Shown one piece after another: positions 16,110 to 26,688 of a stretch of 64,000 bases of DNA (positions within the stretch are counted from its first letter, which is position 1; each line of letters begins with the position of its first letter). Where the stretch lies: positions 124,001 through 188,000 of the forward strand of contig NZ_BMMD01000003.1 in NCBI RefSeq assembly GCF_014645655.1, in the 5' to 3' direction. The translations under genes and the position numbers were made by a program. This DNA is from Agromyces bauzanensis (GTDB taxonomy: Bacteria; Actinomycetota; Actinomycetes; Actinomycetales; Microbacteriaceae). A model generated the notes under the pieces. That model searched no databases, was not told where the DNA came from, and worked only from the letters and a program-made list of their open reading frames with translations.

Positions 16110-16638
16110 CCGCAGACGCTCCCAGGATGCGGGGACGGCCGGCGCCTGATGACGGACCGTGGTCGACGACCGGCGAGATGAGAGCGCGCACGAAGGCCGC
16201 GAGCGCGCCGACTGCCGCCTCTGAACCCGTTGACGAGGAGGCGTACCAGCGGCTCGAGGTCATCACCGGCGACCCCTCGTGCGTGATCATCCAGCCACGT
16301 GACGAGGTCAGTGGCCCGGGAACGATGTCGATCTCGAGGCGTGCCTCGTCGCCCTGCAGCCGCTCCACGTGCATGCGGGCGGCCTCGACGCTGCTGTAGA
16401 GGTGGAAGCTACGTCCGAGTTCGCGATTGTTCGTCGCGAACAGGCGCCAGAGCCCCGGAGACCCCTCCTCCGGCCTGCCGGGGGTTGGTCGGTGCGACGT
16501 GCGGGTCGACACAGCTCGCGACATGGAGCGAGCCGGCCGAGGCGAGGCTTCTGCCGAGCGGACGACGAACGGGTGCCGGAACCGCGCCCACGCGATGAGC
16601 ATCTGGTCGTCCATGGAGTGGAAGACGGTGAAAGTCAC
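16102..16638 (-). CDS. Conserved hypothetical protein, possible DUF1508-like fold
   Basis: 178 aa, no signal peptide. The GTG start at 16638 is supported by GAGGG five bases upstream, and the stop overlaps the next gene by 8 nt (ATGCCTGA). The central part WRLFATNNRELGRSFHLYSS then VEAARMHVERLQ resembles the DUF1508 (YegP) pattern of a Trp/Arg strand followed by a helix. Its C-terminal half carries a Ser/Trp-rich stretch (GWMITHEGSPVMTSSRWYAS). The role is unknown. Coupling to a transglycosylase and a PASTA kinase suggests a cell-envelope link. A longer open frame running upstream to 18900 on the same strand is an artefact of the peptidase gene. Confidence 0.6.
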   Translation of the reverse strand: MTFTVFHSMDDQMLIAWARFRHPFVVRSAEASPRPARSMSRAVSTRTSHRPTPGRPEEGSPGLWRLFATNNRELGRSFHLYSSVEAARMHVERLQGDEARLEIDIVPGPLTSSRGWMITHEGSPVMTSSRWYASSSTGSEAAVGALAAFVRALISPVVDHGPSSGAGRPRILGASADA

Positions 16639-17055
16639 ACGCCCTCGCGGCAGCGTCGCGTCGCTGCCCGAAGCTCGGGGACCGGTCACGATATCCTCAT
16701 TCGCTCTCGCGCCGGCGCGGGTCTCCGACGACCGAGTGACCCGCGGCGCCCGAATTTGGGCGGCGGTGCGGCACGGGCATCTTGCGATGCCGAGGCCAGC
16801 ATTCGGTCGCTCGGTGAGCAGACGGAATGGCGGTGTGGAACAAGGGGTGTCCACGAGGTGACGGCTCGGGAGCCGGCCGGTGTGATCCAGGCGGCGGACA
16901 GCGGAGTTCCGGAGGAAGCGCCGCATCGTGTCCCTCGAACTGGGTGCGCGCCGGGCGCCGGGGAGGTGTCTCCCCCGGGCGAGGGAGTTGTCTCCCCCGG
17001 GCGGCGGTGCGACACTGGACGGGATCGCTCTGGGTCTACGCCCGAACGGAACTTC
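16639..17055. other. 417-bp divergent intergenic region with a 22-bp-spaced direct repeat
   Basis: It separates the minus-strand kinase operon from the plus-strand M23 peptidase. The only structured element is a 15-bp direct repeat TGTCTCCCCCGGGCG at 16967-16981 and again at 16989-17003, a spacing of two helical turns, 52 bp before the peptidase start. No coding potential was recognised. Confidence 0.6.
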
Positions 17056-18612
17056 ATGACGCCGAATCGTTTCTCCTTCACCGCAGAACGCCCGCGGTAT
17101 GCGCGCAGCAATGCCGAACGCCCGTGGTATGTGCGGAGCCGCGGTCGCGCCGGCGTCGTCCTGACCACCGTTACGGCCGTCGCGCTGTTCGGCCTCGGCA
17201 GCGGCGCCGCGGTTGCCGAAGAGGTCGTGCCGACCGATACCGCAATGCCGACGGACACGTCGACGACCGCGGAGCCGACATCCGAGCCGGCGCCGATCGA
17301 GGAACCCGCGGCGGACCCGGAACCCACAGACCCGCCCGCCACCGAAGAACCCACGCCGACCGACCCCCCGGCCACCGAAGAACCCACGCCCACTGACCCG
17401 CCCGCCACCGAAGAACCCACGCCGACCGACCCCCCGGCCACCAAAGAACCCACGGCACCGCCCACCACCGCACCGCCGACGACGGCACCGCCCACCACGG
17501 CACCGCCCACCACCGCGCCGCCGACGTCCGCCCCGCCGGCATCGAGCACCCCGCTGCCGAGCGCACCGCTGAGCTTCTTCGGCGAGGGGCCCGTCGTGCG
17601 CTTCAGCTCCTCGACCACCGCCACGAGCGCCCAGTCCGCGGCGCTCCTCGCCGCCCGCGCGAAGATCGACAGCGCGATGGCCGCGCTGAGGGAGGCCGAG
17701 GCGGCGCTCGCCGACGCCAGATCGATGCGCGGGGAGGCCCGCGCGGTCGCCGAGCTCTTGCAGGAGTCCGCCGATGCGGCGCAGCTCGATGCCGATGCGG
17801 CCGGCCGCGTCTACTTCGCGGCCGCGCACGGTGATGGCACGACGATCTCGTCGATGGACGCCGTGTTCGGGGCGGGCAACGACCTGCTCGCCGGCCTCGG
17901 CGGCGTCGCACGAGTCACGCAGATCCACGGTGACGCCGAGGCGCTGCTCGCAATCGCCGAGGAGCGTGCCGACGAGGCCGAGGCCGCCCAGGAGCGCGCC
18001 GACGCCGCATGGGCCGCCGTCGACGCGGTCCCGGTCGAGGATCGCGAACGCGACGTCGCCGCCGCGGAGCGGGCATTGACCGACGCGCGTGCCGCACTCG
18101 CCGCGCTGCAGCAGCGCGCCGACGACGAGAGCCGGCTCGCCGCGAGCAGCATCGCTCTCATCGCCTCGCTGCCGGCCGACACCGGACAGCTCAGCGAACA
18201 GGGCTGGGCACTGCCCGTGGCCGGTCGCCTCACGGACGGCTTCGGGCCACGCCCGAACAAGCCGCTGCCGAGCGTGAACGACTTCCACCGCGGCACCGAC
18301 GTCTCGACCTCGTGCGGGTCGCCGATCTTCGCCGCAACGAGCGGTGTGGTCGTCGAGGCCCGCCGCAACGGGACGTACGGGAACTGGATCCTGATCGACC
18401 ACGGCTCCGGAATCTCGACCGGGTACGCGCACCTCGCCGACGGGGGGTATGCCGTGAGCGCCGGACAGACCGTCGCCGCCGGCCAGCTCATCGGCGCCGT
18501 GGGCTCGACGGGCGCGTCCACCGGATGCCACCTGCACTTCGAGGTGCGCCTCGGCGGCATCGCGGTCGACGCCATCCCGTTCATGGCGGGCCGCGGCATC
18601 ACGCTCGGCTGA
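17056..18612 (+). CDS. Secreted M23 (LytM-type) peptidase with coiled coil and repeat stalk
   Basis: 518 aa. A basic N-terminus and one hydrophobic segment ([21 protein letters not shown]) precede a Pro/Thr/Glu repeat stalk (about 90-180), a long Ala/Glu-rich coiled coil (about 200-370) and a C-terminal M23 domain (about 385-518). The zinc-site motifs are intact: FHRGTDVS (HxxxD) and CHLHFEV (HxH). The architecture matches EnvC/NlpD-like or RipC-like cell-wall hydrolases whose coiled coil controls activity. The ATG at 17056 starts a good signal sequence. It is divergent from the transglycosylase-kinase operon. Confidence 0.92.
   Translation: MTPNRFSFTAERPRYARSNAERPWYVRSRGRAGVVLTTVTAVALFGLGSGAAVAEEVVPTDTAMPTDTSTTAEPTSEPAPIEEPAADPEPTDPPATEEPTPTDPPATEEPTPTDPPATEEPTPTDPPATKEPTAPPTTAPPTTAPPTTAPPTTAPPTSAPPASSTPLPSAPLSFFGEGPVVRFSSSTTATSAQSAALLAARAKIDSAMAALREAEAALADARSMRGEARAVAELLQESADAAQLDADAAGRVYFAAAHGDGTTISSMDAVFGAGNDLLAGLGGVARVTQIHGDAEALLAIAEERADEAEAAQERADAAWAAVDAVPVEDRERDVAAAERALTDARAALAALQQRADDESRLAASSIALIASLPADTGQLSEQGWALPVAGRLTDGFGPRPNKPLPSVNDFHRGTDVSTSCGSPIFAATSGVVVEARRNGTYGNWILIDHGSGISTGYAHLADGGYAVSAGQTVAAGQLIGAVGSTGASTGCHLHFEVRLGGIAVDAIPFMAGRGITLG
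17326..17457 (+). repeat. 33-bp tandem repeat, four copies ([11 protein letters not shown])
   Basis: Four in-frame 33-bp units encode [11 protein letters not shown], the last with Lys and Ala changes; a run of PPTTA units follows. They form the wall-spanning stalk of the M23 peptidase and are likely length-variable between strains. Confidence 0.85.
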
Positions 18613-18620
18613 CGCGATCG

Positions 18621-18657
18621 GCGGGTTGAGGAGGTGCGCCAGCGCCTCGAAACCCGC
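18621..18657. repeat. REP-like palindrome, family 1
   Basis: GCGGGTTGAGGAG...CCTCGAAACCCGC, an imperfect palindrome eight bases after the M23 peptidase stop. The same core (GGTTGAGGAG...CTCGAAACCC) recurs twice at 45179-45271. It may act as the terminator of the peptidase gene. Confidence 0.7.
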
Positions 18658-18751
18658 CGCCCGTGCCACCCCGCCGCCGCCGTCTGGGATCCCGGACGCA
18701 CACCCTGCGGCATCCGTTGTCGCCGGATGCCTCGTGCGGTGTGATCGAGGC

Positions 18752-20461
<1,710 letters not shown>

Positions 20462-20541
20462 CGGATGTCGCGCCAGCGCGCCCAGAGTGCAGTTGCCGCC
20501 CGCCAACCGGCGCCGACTGCACTCTCGAGGGGGCGCACCCC

Positions 20542-21828
20542 GTGAGCACGCTCATCGCAAACATCGGCGAGCTCGTCACGAACGAACCGGCGCCCGGCCG
20601 CGACGGCGGGCCGCTCGGCATCGTGCGCGACGCCGCGGTGCTCATCGAGCACGGGCGCGTGGCCTGGGTCTGTCGCGCCGCCGATGCCCCGGCCGCGACC
20701 GCGGCCGCTCCTCATCGAACCGTCGCAACCGGTGGGTCAGCCCACGGAGCACCCGCAGTTCGCGACGGTTCGATGAACTCGGACGCGACGCGCGGCACGT
20801 CGGAGGTCGAGGTGGTCGACGCGGGGGGCCGCGCCGTCATCCCCGGCTTCGTCGACAGCCACACGCACCTCGTGTTCGGCGGCGACCGCGCCGACGAGTT
20901 CTCCGCACGCATGGCGGGGCGACGGTACGAGGCGGGCGGCATCCGCTCGACCGTCGCGGCGACGCGGGCCGCGTCCGACGACGAGCTGGGCGCCCGGCTG
21001 GCGGGCTTCGTCGGCGAGTTGCACGCCCAAGGCACGACGACCTTCGAGGTGAAGAGCGGCTACGGCCTTTCCGTCGCCGACGAGGCACGGCTGGTGCGTC
21101 TCGCCGGCGAGGTCACCGACGAGGTGACCTTCCTCGGCGCGCACGTCGTGCCGGCCGAGTATGCCGACGCTCCCGACGCCTACGTCGACCTCGTGGTCGG
21201 CGAGATGCTCACGGCCTGCGCGCCGCACGCCCGCTGGGTCGACGCGTTCTGCGAGCGCGGCGCGTTCACGCCCGAGCAGTCGCGGCGCGTGCTCGAGGCG
21301 GGCGCGGCGGCCGGTCTCGGGATCCGGTTGCACGGCAATCAACTCGGTGAGGGTGACGGAGTTCGCTTGGCGGTCGAGCTGAGCGCGGCATCCGTCGACC
21401 ACTGCACCTACCTGAGTGCGGCGGATATCGCGGCGCTCGCGACATCCGCCACGGTGGCCACCCTGCTCCCGGGCGTCGAGTTCTCGACGCGCCAGCCCTA
21501 CCCCGATGCGCGTCGGCTCCTCGACGCGGGCGTGACCGTCGCGCTCGCGAGCGACTGCAACCCGGGCTCGAGCTTCACGAGCTCGATGCCGTTCTGCATC
21601 GCCGTCGCCGTGCGCGACATGGGCATGACCCCGGCTGAGGCGGTATGGGCGTCGACGGCGGGCGGGGCTGCGGCGCTTCGTCGAACGGATGTCGGCGCCA
21701 TCCGACCCGGCGCACGTGCCGACCTCGCGCTCCTCGACGCGCCGAGTCACGTGCACCTCGCCTACCGGCCGGGCGTGCCGCTCGTCGCGCGGGTGTGGAA
21801 GGAGGGGGAGGTCATCGCCGAGCGGTGA
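20542..21828 (+). CDS. hutI: Imidazolonepropionase with an in-frame palindromic insert
   Basis: 428 aa. It hydrolyses imidazolonepropionate to formimidoylglutamate. Amidohydrolase motifs: [15 protein letters not shown] (metal HxH), [42 protein letters not shown] and [13 protein letters not shown] 20542 is preceded by GAGGGGGC. Between the N-terminal strand ([18 protein letters not shown]) and the metal-site strand ([13 protein letters not shown]) there are about 35 extra residues encoded by a palindromic element, at a surface position where homologues have a short turn. The catalytic residues appear intact. Confidence 0.93.
   Translation: MSTLIANIGELVTNEPAPGRDGGPLGIVRDAAVLIEHGRVAWVCRAADAPAATAAAPHRTVATGGSAHGAPAVRDGSMNSDATRGTSEVEVVDAGGRAVIPGFVDSHTHLVFGGDRADEFSARMAGRRYEAGGIRSTVAATRAASDDELGARLAGFVGELHAQGTTTFEVKSGYGLSVADEARLVRLAGEVTDEVTFLGAHVVPAEYADAPDAYVDLVVGEMLTACAPHARWVDAFCERGAFTPEQSRRVLEAGAAAGLGIRLHGNQLGEGDGVRLAVELSAASVDHCTYLSAADIAALATSATVATLLPGVEFSTRQPYPDARRLLDAGVTVALASDCNPGSSFTSSMPFCIAVAVRDMGMTPAEAVWASTAGGAAALRRTDVGAIRPGARADLALLDAPSHVHLAYRPGVPLVARVWKEGEVIAER
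20712..20776. repeat. 65-bp palindromic element inside hutI
   Basis: TCATCGAACCGTCGC (20712-20726) is exactly complementary to GCGACGGTTCGATGA (20762-20776). The interior holds a smaller hairpin, GTGGG-TCAG-CCCAC. It keeps the hutI frame open and resembles a mobile palindromic unit that has landed in a gene. Confidence 0.75.
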
Positions 21829-21843
21829 GCCGGCGGCATCCCG

Positions 21844-22185
21844 TCAATCGTCGTCGCTGCGCCGGATGCGCCGCCCGGCCGAGAGCAGGGTGACGTCGGG
21901 TCGAGAGGCCATGAGCCGCTCGGCACGATCGAGCACCTCGGTCACCCGCTCGGCCCCCGCCGCCACCACGCCGACGCCGATCGCCGCGCGCCGGTGCAGG
22001 TCCTGGTCGCCTACCTCGGCGACGGATGCTTCTGTGGTCTTCCGCAGCTCCGCGAGGATGGGGCGGAGCACCGCACGCTTCTCCTTGAGCGAGTGCACGT
22101 CGCCGAGCAGCAGGTCGAACTCGATCCAGCCGATCCACATGGCCTCAGCCTTCCAGATGCCGGCGAGATCTTCCCTCTCGCTCAC
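21844..22185 (-). CDS. DUF503 family protein
   Basis: 113 aa small cytosolic protein. The DUF503 start WIGWIEFDLLLGDVHSLKEKR and the middle part ASVAEVGDQDLHRRAAIGV are typical; the biochemical role of the family is not established. The GTG at 22185 was chosen for its strong AGGTGA ribosome site. An ATG at 22140, exactly where most family members begin, would give a 98-aa protein. It is convergent with hutI, with a 15-bp gap. Confidence 0.85.
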   Translation of the reverse strand: MSEREDLAGIWKAEAMWIGWIEFDLLLGDVHSLKEKRAVLRPILAELRKTTEASVAEVGDQDLHRRAAIGVGVVAAGAERVTEVLDRAERLMASRPDVTLLSAGRRIRRSDDD

Positions 22186-22277
22186 GTCAGTTCACCTCAC
22201 ATGAGGCGCGGTCGACATGACGGATTCGGAATGTCGAAGAGATTCGGCGCGCGGAGTCCGGAAGAACGTCCGTTTCG

Positions 22278-22541
22278 CTACGCGGGCTCCCGCCGCACCT
22301 CGATCGCGCTCACGCCGCTGAACCCGATCCACGCACGATCCTCCGACTCCACGAGGGTCGCGAGCACGTGCCCGCACGAACCGCACCGCACGACCGTGCC
22401 CGCGCCGCTCCGGTAGACCATCGCGCGTGCGAGCTCCGCCACGGTGCCGCACCCGCTGCACCGGGCGGTGGCCATCGTGACGTCGAAGCTGAAGAACTCG
22501 GCCAGCGGGCCGGCGAGCCAGTTGCCGTCGACGTGCTCCAT
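22278..22541 (-). CDS. DUF6510 zinc-ribbon-like small protein
   Basis: 87 aa. Two Cys pairs (CSGCG near 28 and CGSCG near 54) suggest a zinc ribbon, and the opening DGNWLAGPLAEFFSFDVTMATARC is typical of DUF6510. Function unknown. The ATG at 22541 overlaps the reductase stop by one base (TGATG). In actinobacteria this family often follows the molybdoenzyme and flavin-reductase genes found immediately upstream here, so a role in that redox unit is likely but inferred. Confidence 0.85.
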   Translation of the reverse strand: MEHVDGNWLAGPLAEFFSFDVTMATARCSGCGTVAELARAMVYRSGAGTVVRCGSCGHVLATLVESEDRAWIGFSGVSAIEVRREPA

Positions 22542-23320
22542 CACGTGCCTCCGTATCGCTCGGTGCGGATCGATCGCGTGTCGTGCCCGAGCCCCACCAG
22601 CCAGTCGGCGACGCGCTCGACGAAACCGGTGGACCCGCAGACGTACACGAGCGGCCGGTCGGCTGCGGGGATCACCGCGGCCTCGAGCGCCTCACGCGTG
22701 ATGCGGCCGGCCGGCGCCGGCCAGCCGTCGGGCGTGCGTCGCGAGTACACGAGGTCGAGCCGGAAGGGGGCGGATGCCTCGGCGAGCGCGCGCAGCTCGT
22801 CGGCGAAGTACACGTCGTCGGGCGTGCGCGCCGAGTACAGGAGCCGGAACGGCGCCGGGTCGTCGGCGTCGGCGTGGGCCTGCGCGATCGCGTAGAGCGG
22901 CACGACGCCCGAGCCGCCGGCGATGAGCTGCACCGGGCGGGCGTCGACCCGGTCGGAGCCGGCCGCGCCCGCGGAGCCGGCGGAGCCGGAGCCGGCGCCG
23001 CCCGGCCGCCACACGAAGAACGCGCCGAGCGGACCGTGCACCTCGAGCATGTCGCCCGCTCGCACCTCGTCGACGAGGAACGGCGACACCTCGCCGTCGG
23101 GCAGCTTGTCGACGGCGAGCACGACCCTCATCGTCGGCCCCGACGAGGCGATCGAGTACGACCGCGTGGCCGAGTAGCCGTCGGGCGCCGTGAGCCGCAC
23201 GTCGAGGTGCTGCCCCGCGGCGTTGCCCGGCCAGCCGTCGACGTCCAGGTCGAGGCGTGCGGCGTTGGGCGTCTCGCGATGCGTCGCGGCGACGGTGGCG
23301 ACGTGCCAGCCCGGCCTCAC
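22541..23320 (-). CDS. FAD-binding ferredoxin/flavodoxin-reductase-type oxidoreductase
   Basis: 259 aa. FNR-like fold: FAD motif RSYSIASS, GPLGAFFVW, NAD(P)-site IAGGSGVVPLYAI and C-terminal VYVCGSTGFVERVADWLVG. There is no iron-sulfur domain. A Gly/Ser/Ala-rich insert (SGSAGSAGAAGS) lies between the two domains. GTG 23320 overlaps the molybdoenzyme stop (GTGA) and has GGAGGA upstream. It most likely passes electrons from NAD(P)H to the coupled molybdoenzyme. Confidence 0.92.
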   Translation of the reverse strand: MRPGWHVATVAATHRETPNAARLDLDVDGWPGNAAGQHLDVRLTAPDGYSATRSYSIASSGPTMRVVLAVDKLPDGEVSPFLVDEVRAGDMLEVHGPLGAFFVWRPGGAGSGSAGSAGAAGSDRVDARPVQLIAGGSGVVPLYAIAQAHADADDPAPFRLLYSARTPDDVYFADELRALAEASAPFRLDLVYSRRTPDGWPAPAGRITREALEAAVIPAADRPLVYVCGSTGFVERVADWLVGLGHDTRSIRTERYGGT

Positions 23321-23907
23321 CAGTACCGTTCCTCCTTCCACGGATCCCCGTGGAGGTGGTAGCCGTTCTGCTCCCAGAAGCCGGGATCGTCCTGATCCAT
23401 CATCTCGAGCCCGCGCACCCACTTCGCGCTCTTCCAGAAGTAGAGGTGCGGCACGAGCAGCCGCGCGGGTCCGCCGTGTTCGGGGTCGAGCGGTTCACCG
23501 TCGAACTCGAACGCCACCCACGCCTTGCCGTCGAGCAGCTCGTCGAGTGGCACGTTGGTGGTGTAACCCCCATAGCTGTGCGCCATGACGTACTCCTGCT
23601 CGGTCTCGACGTCGGCGAAGAGCGTGTCGAGCGAGACGCCGCGCCAGCTCGTGCCGAGCTTCGACCAGTGCGTGACGCAGTGGATGTCGGTCGACACGTC
23701 GTCGATGTCGAGTGCCATGAACTCGTCCCAGTTCCAGCGGTGTTCGCCCGACTCGGTGCGGATCGTGAACTCCCACTCGGCCGTGTCGATGTCGGGCGTC
23801 GGGCCGGCCGATAACACGGGGAAGTCGCTGACGAGTGTCTGCCCGGGCGGCAGGCGTTCATCGCGATCGCGACTGCGGCCGCTGAACCCTCTGGTGATGA
23901 ACGACAT
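23317..23907 (-). CDS. Sulfite-oxidase-like molybdopterin-dependent oxidoreductase
   Basis: 196 aa, a cytosolic minimal version of the sulfite oxidase/YedY fold. The Mo-ligand Cys sits in DIHCVTHWSKLGTSWRGV. Other family segments are YVMAHSYGGYTTNVPLDE, HGGPARLLVPHLYFWKSAKW and GFWEQNGYH. There is no Tat signal or heme domain. The family uses Mo-MPT, not the dinucleotide cofactor. It is the first gene of a three-gene operon with a flavin reductase and DUF6510, and is divergent from the molybdopterin genes. The substrate is not known. Confidence 0.93.
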   Translation of the reverse strand: MSFITRGFSGRSRDRDERLPPGQTLVSDFPVLSAGPTPDIDTAEWEFTIRTESGEHRWNWDEFMALDIDDVSTDIHCVTHWSKLGTSWRGVSLDTLFADVETEQEYVMAHSYGGYTTNVPLDELLDGKAWVAFEFDGEPLDPEHGGPARLLVPHLYFWKSAKWVRGLEMMDQDDPGFWEQNGYHLHGDPWKEERYW

Positions 23908-23998
23908 GTGGTCTCCTCCCGCTCGGGCTGGACTCCGTCGGCTTCACACTAGTGACGAGAGAGCCCCGTGTCACCGATCGGCGACTAGCGTCGAGCAC

Positions 23999-24925
23999 AT
24001 GTCGACGTTCCAGTCGGTGCCCGACGGAATGGCGCCCCTCGTATCGGTGTCGGCGCACCTCGAGGGCATCCTCGCCAGCGTCGCGCCGCTTCGCACCGTC
24101 GAGGTGGTGCGACTGGCGGATGCCGCGGGCCGAACCCTCGCGGCATCCGTCGACGCCCTCGTGGACCTGCACTCGTTCGACAATTCTGCCATGGACGGTT
24201 ACGCCGCTCGGCGGGCGGATGCCGCCCCGGGTAGGCGGCGCGCATCATGACGGCGGCGCCTGTTCCCGCGGGCGCCGACGCGGTGGTGCCCGTCGAGCAC
24301 ACGGATGCCGGCACCACCCGGGTCGCCATCCATGCCGTCCCCCGGCCGGGCCACCACATCCGCCTCCGAGGCGAGGACCTCCGCGCCGGCGACCGCGTGC
24401 TCACGGCCGGCATGGAGCTCGGCGCTCGCCGGCGTGCGACGCCGTGGTCTTCTCCGGCGGCGTGAGCGTCGGCGCGTACGACGTCGTCCGGCACGTGCTC
24501 GGCGAGCTCGGCACGGTCGACTTCCCGCGCGTCGCCATGGAGCCCGGCAGGCCGCAGGCCTTCGGCGCGCTGCCCGGCCGCAGCCCGGCGTTCGGCCTGC
24601 CCGGCAACCCCGTGAGCGTGGCCGTGTCGTTCGAGGCGTTCGTGCGCCCGGCGCTGCTGCGCCTCTCCGGCCGCAGCGACGTGCGGCGGCCGACCTGGCG
24701 CGCCACGGCCGAGGTGGGCTGGCGCTCGTCGGCCGGCCGTCGCCAGTACATGCCCGTCGCGCTCGGCACGGGCGACAGCGGTCCGTCCGTGCGCCCGCGA
24801 CGTCGGGTGGCGCAGGCTCGAACCTCGTCGGCGGACTCGCTGCCGCCGACGGGTTCGCGATCATCCCCGAAAACGTCGAGGAGGTCGCGGCGGGCGACCT
24901 CGTCGAGGTGGCGGTCACGCGATGA
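23999..24925 (+). pseudogene. moeA: Decayed molybdopterin molybdenumtransferase (moeA copy 1)
   Basis: The MoeA sequence is spread over four reading-frame segments. 23999-24245 encodes the N-terminus through FDNSAMDGYA. 24240-24440 encodes RIMTAAPVPAGADAVVPVEHTD through MELGARR. About 24440-24815 encodes CDAVVFSGGVSVGAYDVV, PGNPVSVAVSFEAFVRP and RRQYMPVALG. 24815-24925 encodes GSNLVGGLAAADGFAIIPEN to the end. Compared with the intact copy at 28129-29331, about 30 and about 80 residues are missing at the first two junctions. These are deletions, not single-base errors alone. A TAGCGT -10 lies 7 nt before the ATG. Base-calling or assembly loss cannot be excluded. Confidence 0.8.
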
Positions 24926-25228
24926 CCGGCATGGACGCGATCATCCTCGCGGGCGGCCGCGCCGGCCGGCTCGGGGCGCGTCGAAGCCCGACCTCGTGGT
25001 CGGCGGTCACCGGCTGCTCACGACCGCGATCGACGCGGCGCGGTCGGCCGGGTTCGAGCACGTCGTCGTCGTCGGTCCGCCGTCGCTCGAGGCACCGGGA
25101 TGCCTCGTGGTGCGCGAGGACCCGTCGCTGCATCTGCGCCCCGCCCGCTCGGCCGACGACTCGAGGCATCCGCACACTGGAAACGCGGGGACTCGCCTGC
25201 GCGTGCGGCACGTAGGGTGGATGCATGA
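24922..25228 (+). pseudogene. mobA: Decayed molybdenum cofactor guanylyltransferase (mobA-like)
   Basis: It starts ATGA-coupled to the moeA remnant with MDAIILAGGRAGRLG, the nucleotide-binding signature of MobA-type transferases. It then shifts frame to KPDLVVGGHRLLTTAIDAARSAGFEHVVVVG and ends abruptly after VVREDPSLHLRPA. Only about 100 codons of a normal 180-200 remain and they are in at least two frames. The downstream piece up to moaA (LEASAHWKRGD) was not recognised. MobA would attach GMP to molybdopterin; that step seems lost here. Confidence 0.7.
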
Positions 25229-26292
25229 CGACGCTCGCGCTCGGCATGCCGACGATCAGGCGGTCGCCCACCGTGGCACCGTCGGTCGAGGGTCGCCCCG
25301 ACGTGCCCGGCCTCGTCGACCGCTTCGGCCGGGTCGCCCACGACCTGCGCGTGTCGATCACGACCGCGTGCTCCCTGCGGTGCACCTACTGCATGCCCGC
25401 CGAGGGGCTCCCGCTCGTCCCGCGCGACGAGCTGCTCTCGGCGCGTGAGATCGGTCGTCTCGTCGGCATCGCCGTGCGCGACCTCGGCGTGCGCGAAGTG
25501 CGGTTCACGGGAGGCGAGCCGCTCACCCGCGCCGACCTCGTCGACATCATCGCGCTGAGTGCGGCCGCGGCACCCGGCACGCCGCTCGCACTCACGACGA
25601 ACGGCATCGGGCTCGACGCCAAGGCCGACGCCCTCGCCGCCGCCGGTCTCACGCGCGTGAACGTGTCGCTCGACACGCTCGACCGCGAGCACTTCGCCCG
25701 GCTCACTCGCCGCGACCGCCTGCCGCGCGTGCTCGACGGCATCGCCGCGGCGCACCGCGCCGGGCTCGGGCCGCTCAAGATCAACGCCGTCGCGATGCGT
25801 GAGACGCTCCACGACGCGCCGACCCTGCTCGCGTGGGCGATCGAGCACGGATGCCGCCTCCGCTTCATCGAGCAGATGCCGCTCGATGCCGACAAGACGT
25901 GGGTGCGCGAGAACATGGTCGACGCGGAAGAACTCCTCGCCGTCCTCGGCGAGCGCTTCGCGCTCGAACCGATCGGTCGCGACGACCCCGCGGCGCCCGC
26001 AGAGGAATGGCTCGTCGACGGCGGCCCCGCGACCGTCGGCATCATCGCCTCGGTGACGCGTTCGTTCTGCGGCGCGTGCGATCGCACGCGCCTCACCGCC
26101 GAGGGCTCGGTGCGCTCGTGCCTCTTCGGTGACGACGAGACCGACCTGCGCGGGCTGCTGCGCGGCGGGGCCGACGACGCCGAGATCGCCGATCGCTGGC
26201 GTGCCGCCATGTGGGGCAAGAAGGCCGGGCACGGCATCGACCACGAGGACTTCGTGCGCCCGCTGCGCTCGATGGGCGGGATCGGTGGCTGA
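25225..26292 (+). CDS. moaA: GTP 3',8-cyclase MoaA
   Basis: 355 aa radical-SAM enzyme that starts molybdopterin synthesis from GTP. The SAM cluster motif [28 protein letters not shown], the C-terminal cluster motif [21 protein letters not shown], and the terminal SMGGIGG are all present. The tail GG is required for activity in the family. A TAGGGT -10 at 25213-25218 puts the predicted transcript start at the ATG, so translation is probably leaderless. The start lies inside the mobA remnant. Confidence 0.97.
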   Translation: MTTLALGMPTIRRSPTVAPSVEGRPDVPGLVDRFGRVAHDLRVSITTACSLRCTYCMPAEGLPLVPRDELLSAREIGRLVGIAVRDLGVREVRFTGGEPLTRADLVDIIALSAAAAPGTPLALTTNGIGLDAKADALAAAGLTRVNVSLDTLDREHFARLTRRDRLPRVLDGIAAAHRAGLGPLKINAVAMRETLHDAPTLLAWAIEHGCRLRFIEQMPLDADKTWVRENMVDAEELLAVLGERFALEPIGRDDPAAPAEEWLVDGGPATVGIIASVTRSFCGACDRTRLTAEGSVRSCLFGDDETDLRGLLRGGADDAEIADRWRAAMWGKKAGHGIDHEDFVRPLRSMGGIGG

Positions 26293-26293
26293 C

Positions 26294-26545
26294 ATGGAAT
26301 CGCTGACCGTGCGCTACTTCGCCGCGGCCGCCGACGCCACGGGCGTCGAAGAGGAGACGCTGGCGCTCGACGCCGTCGGGAGCACGGTCGGGGAGCTCCG
26401 CGACCTGCTGGTCGACCGGTATGGCGCCGCGATGGCCCGGGTCGTAGCGAACGGCTCGTTCCTCGTCGACGGTGTCGTGCAGCGCGACGCGTCGGCGCCC
26501 CTCGGCTCGAGCGTCGACGTGCTGCCACCGTTCTCCGGCGGCTGA
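26294..26545 (+). CDS. moaD: Molybdopterin synthase small subunit MoaD
   Basis: 83 aa ubiquitin-like sulfur carrier. It ends in PPFSGG, the Gly-Gly tail that is activated by MoeB and carries the thiocarboxylate used by MoaE. Starts are ATG 26294 (one base after the moaA stop) or an in-frame GTG at 26285; the ATG gives the usual N-terminus (LTVRYFAAAADATG). Convergent with moaE. Confidence 0.93.
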   Translation: MESLTVRYFAAAADATGVEEETLALDAVGSTVGELRDLLVDRYGAAMARVVANGSFLVDGVVQRDASAPLGSSVDVLPPFSGG

Positions 26546-26592
26546 CGCGAGCGGCCTCGGGGCGCTCGCCGCCTTGGGTGCGGCTCGGGTGC

Positions 26593-26617
26593 GGCTCCTC
26601 CTGCACCCCGAGGAGCC
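26593..26617. terminator. Hairpin between convergent moaD and moaE
   Basis: GGCTCCTC and GAGGAGCC form a perfect 8-bp stem with a 9-nt loop in the 143-bp convergent gap. There is no T-run; it may serve as a two-way terminator. Confidence 0.5.
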
Positions 26618-26688
26618 TTCCCAACGGCCGTTTCCTCGATCTGAAGCGACCTTCTCTCGCGCCATCCCGGTGCCGAAGCGCCCAAAGC

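Noticed and set aside
17326-17560. Possible CRISPR-like array because of regular repeats
   Set aside because: Repeats are contiguous, in frame and encode a Pro/Thr stalk; there are no spacers and no cas genes.
24247-24465. Separate small gene of 72 codons
   Set aside because: Its translation is an internal piece of MoeA (AAPVPAGADAVVPVEHTD), so it belongs to the decayed moeA.
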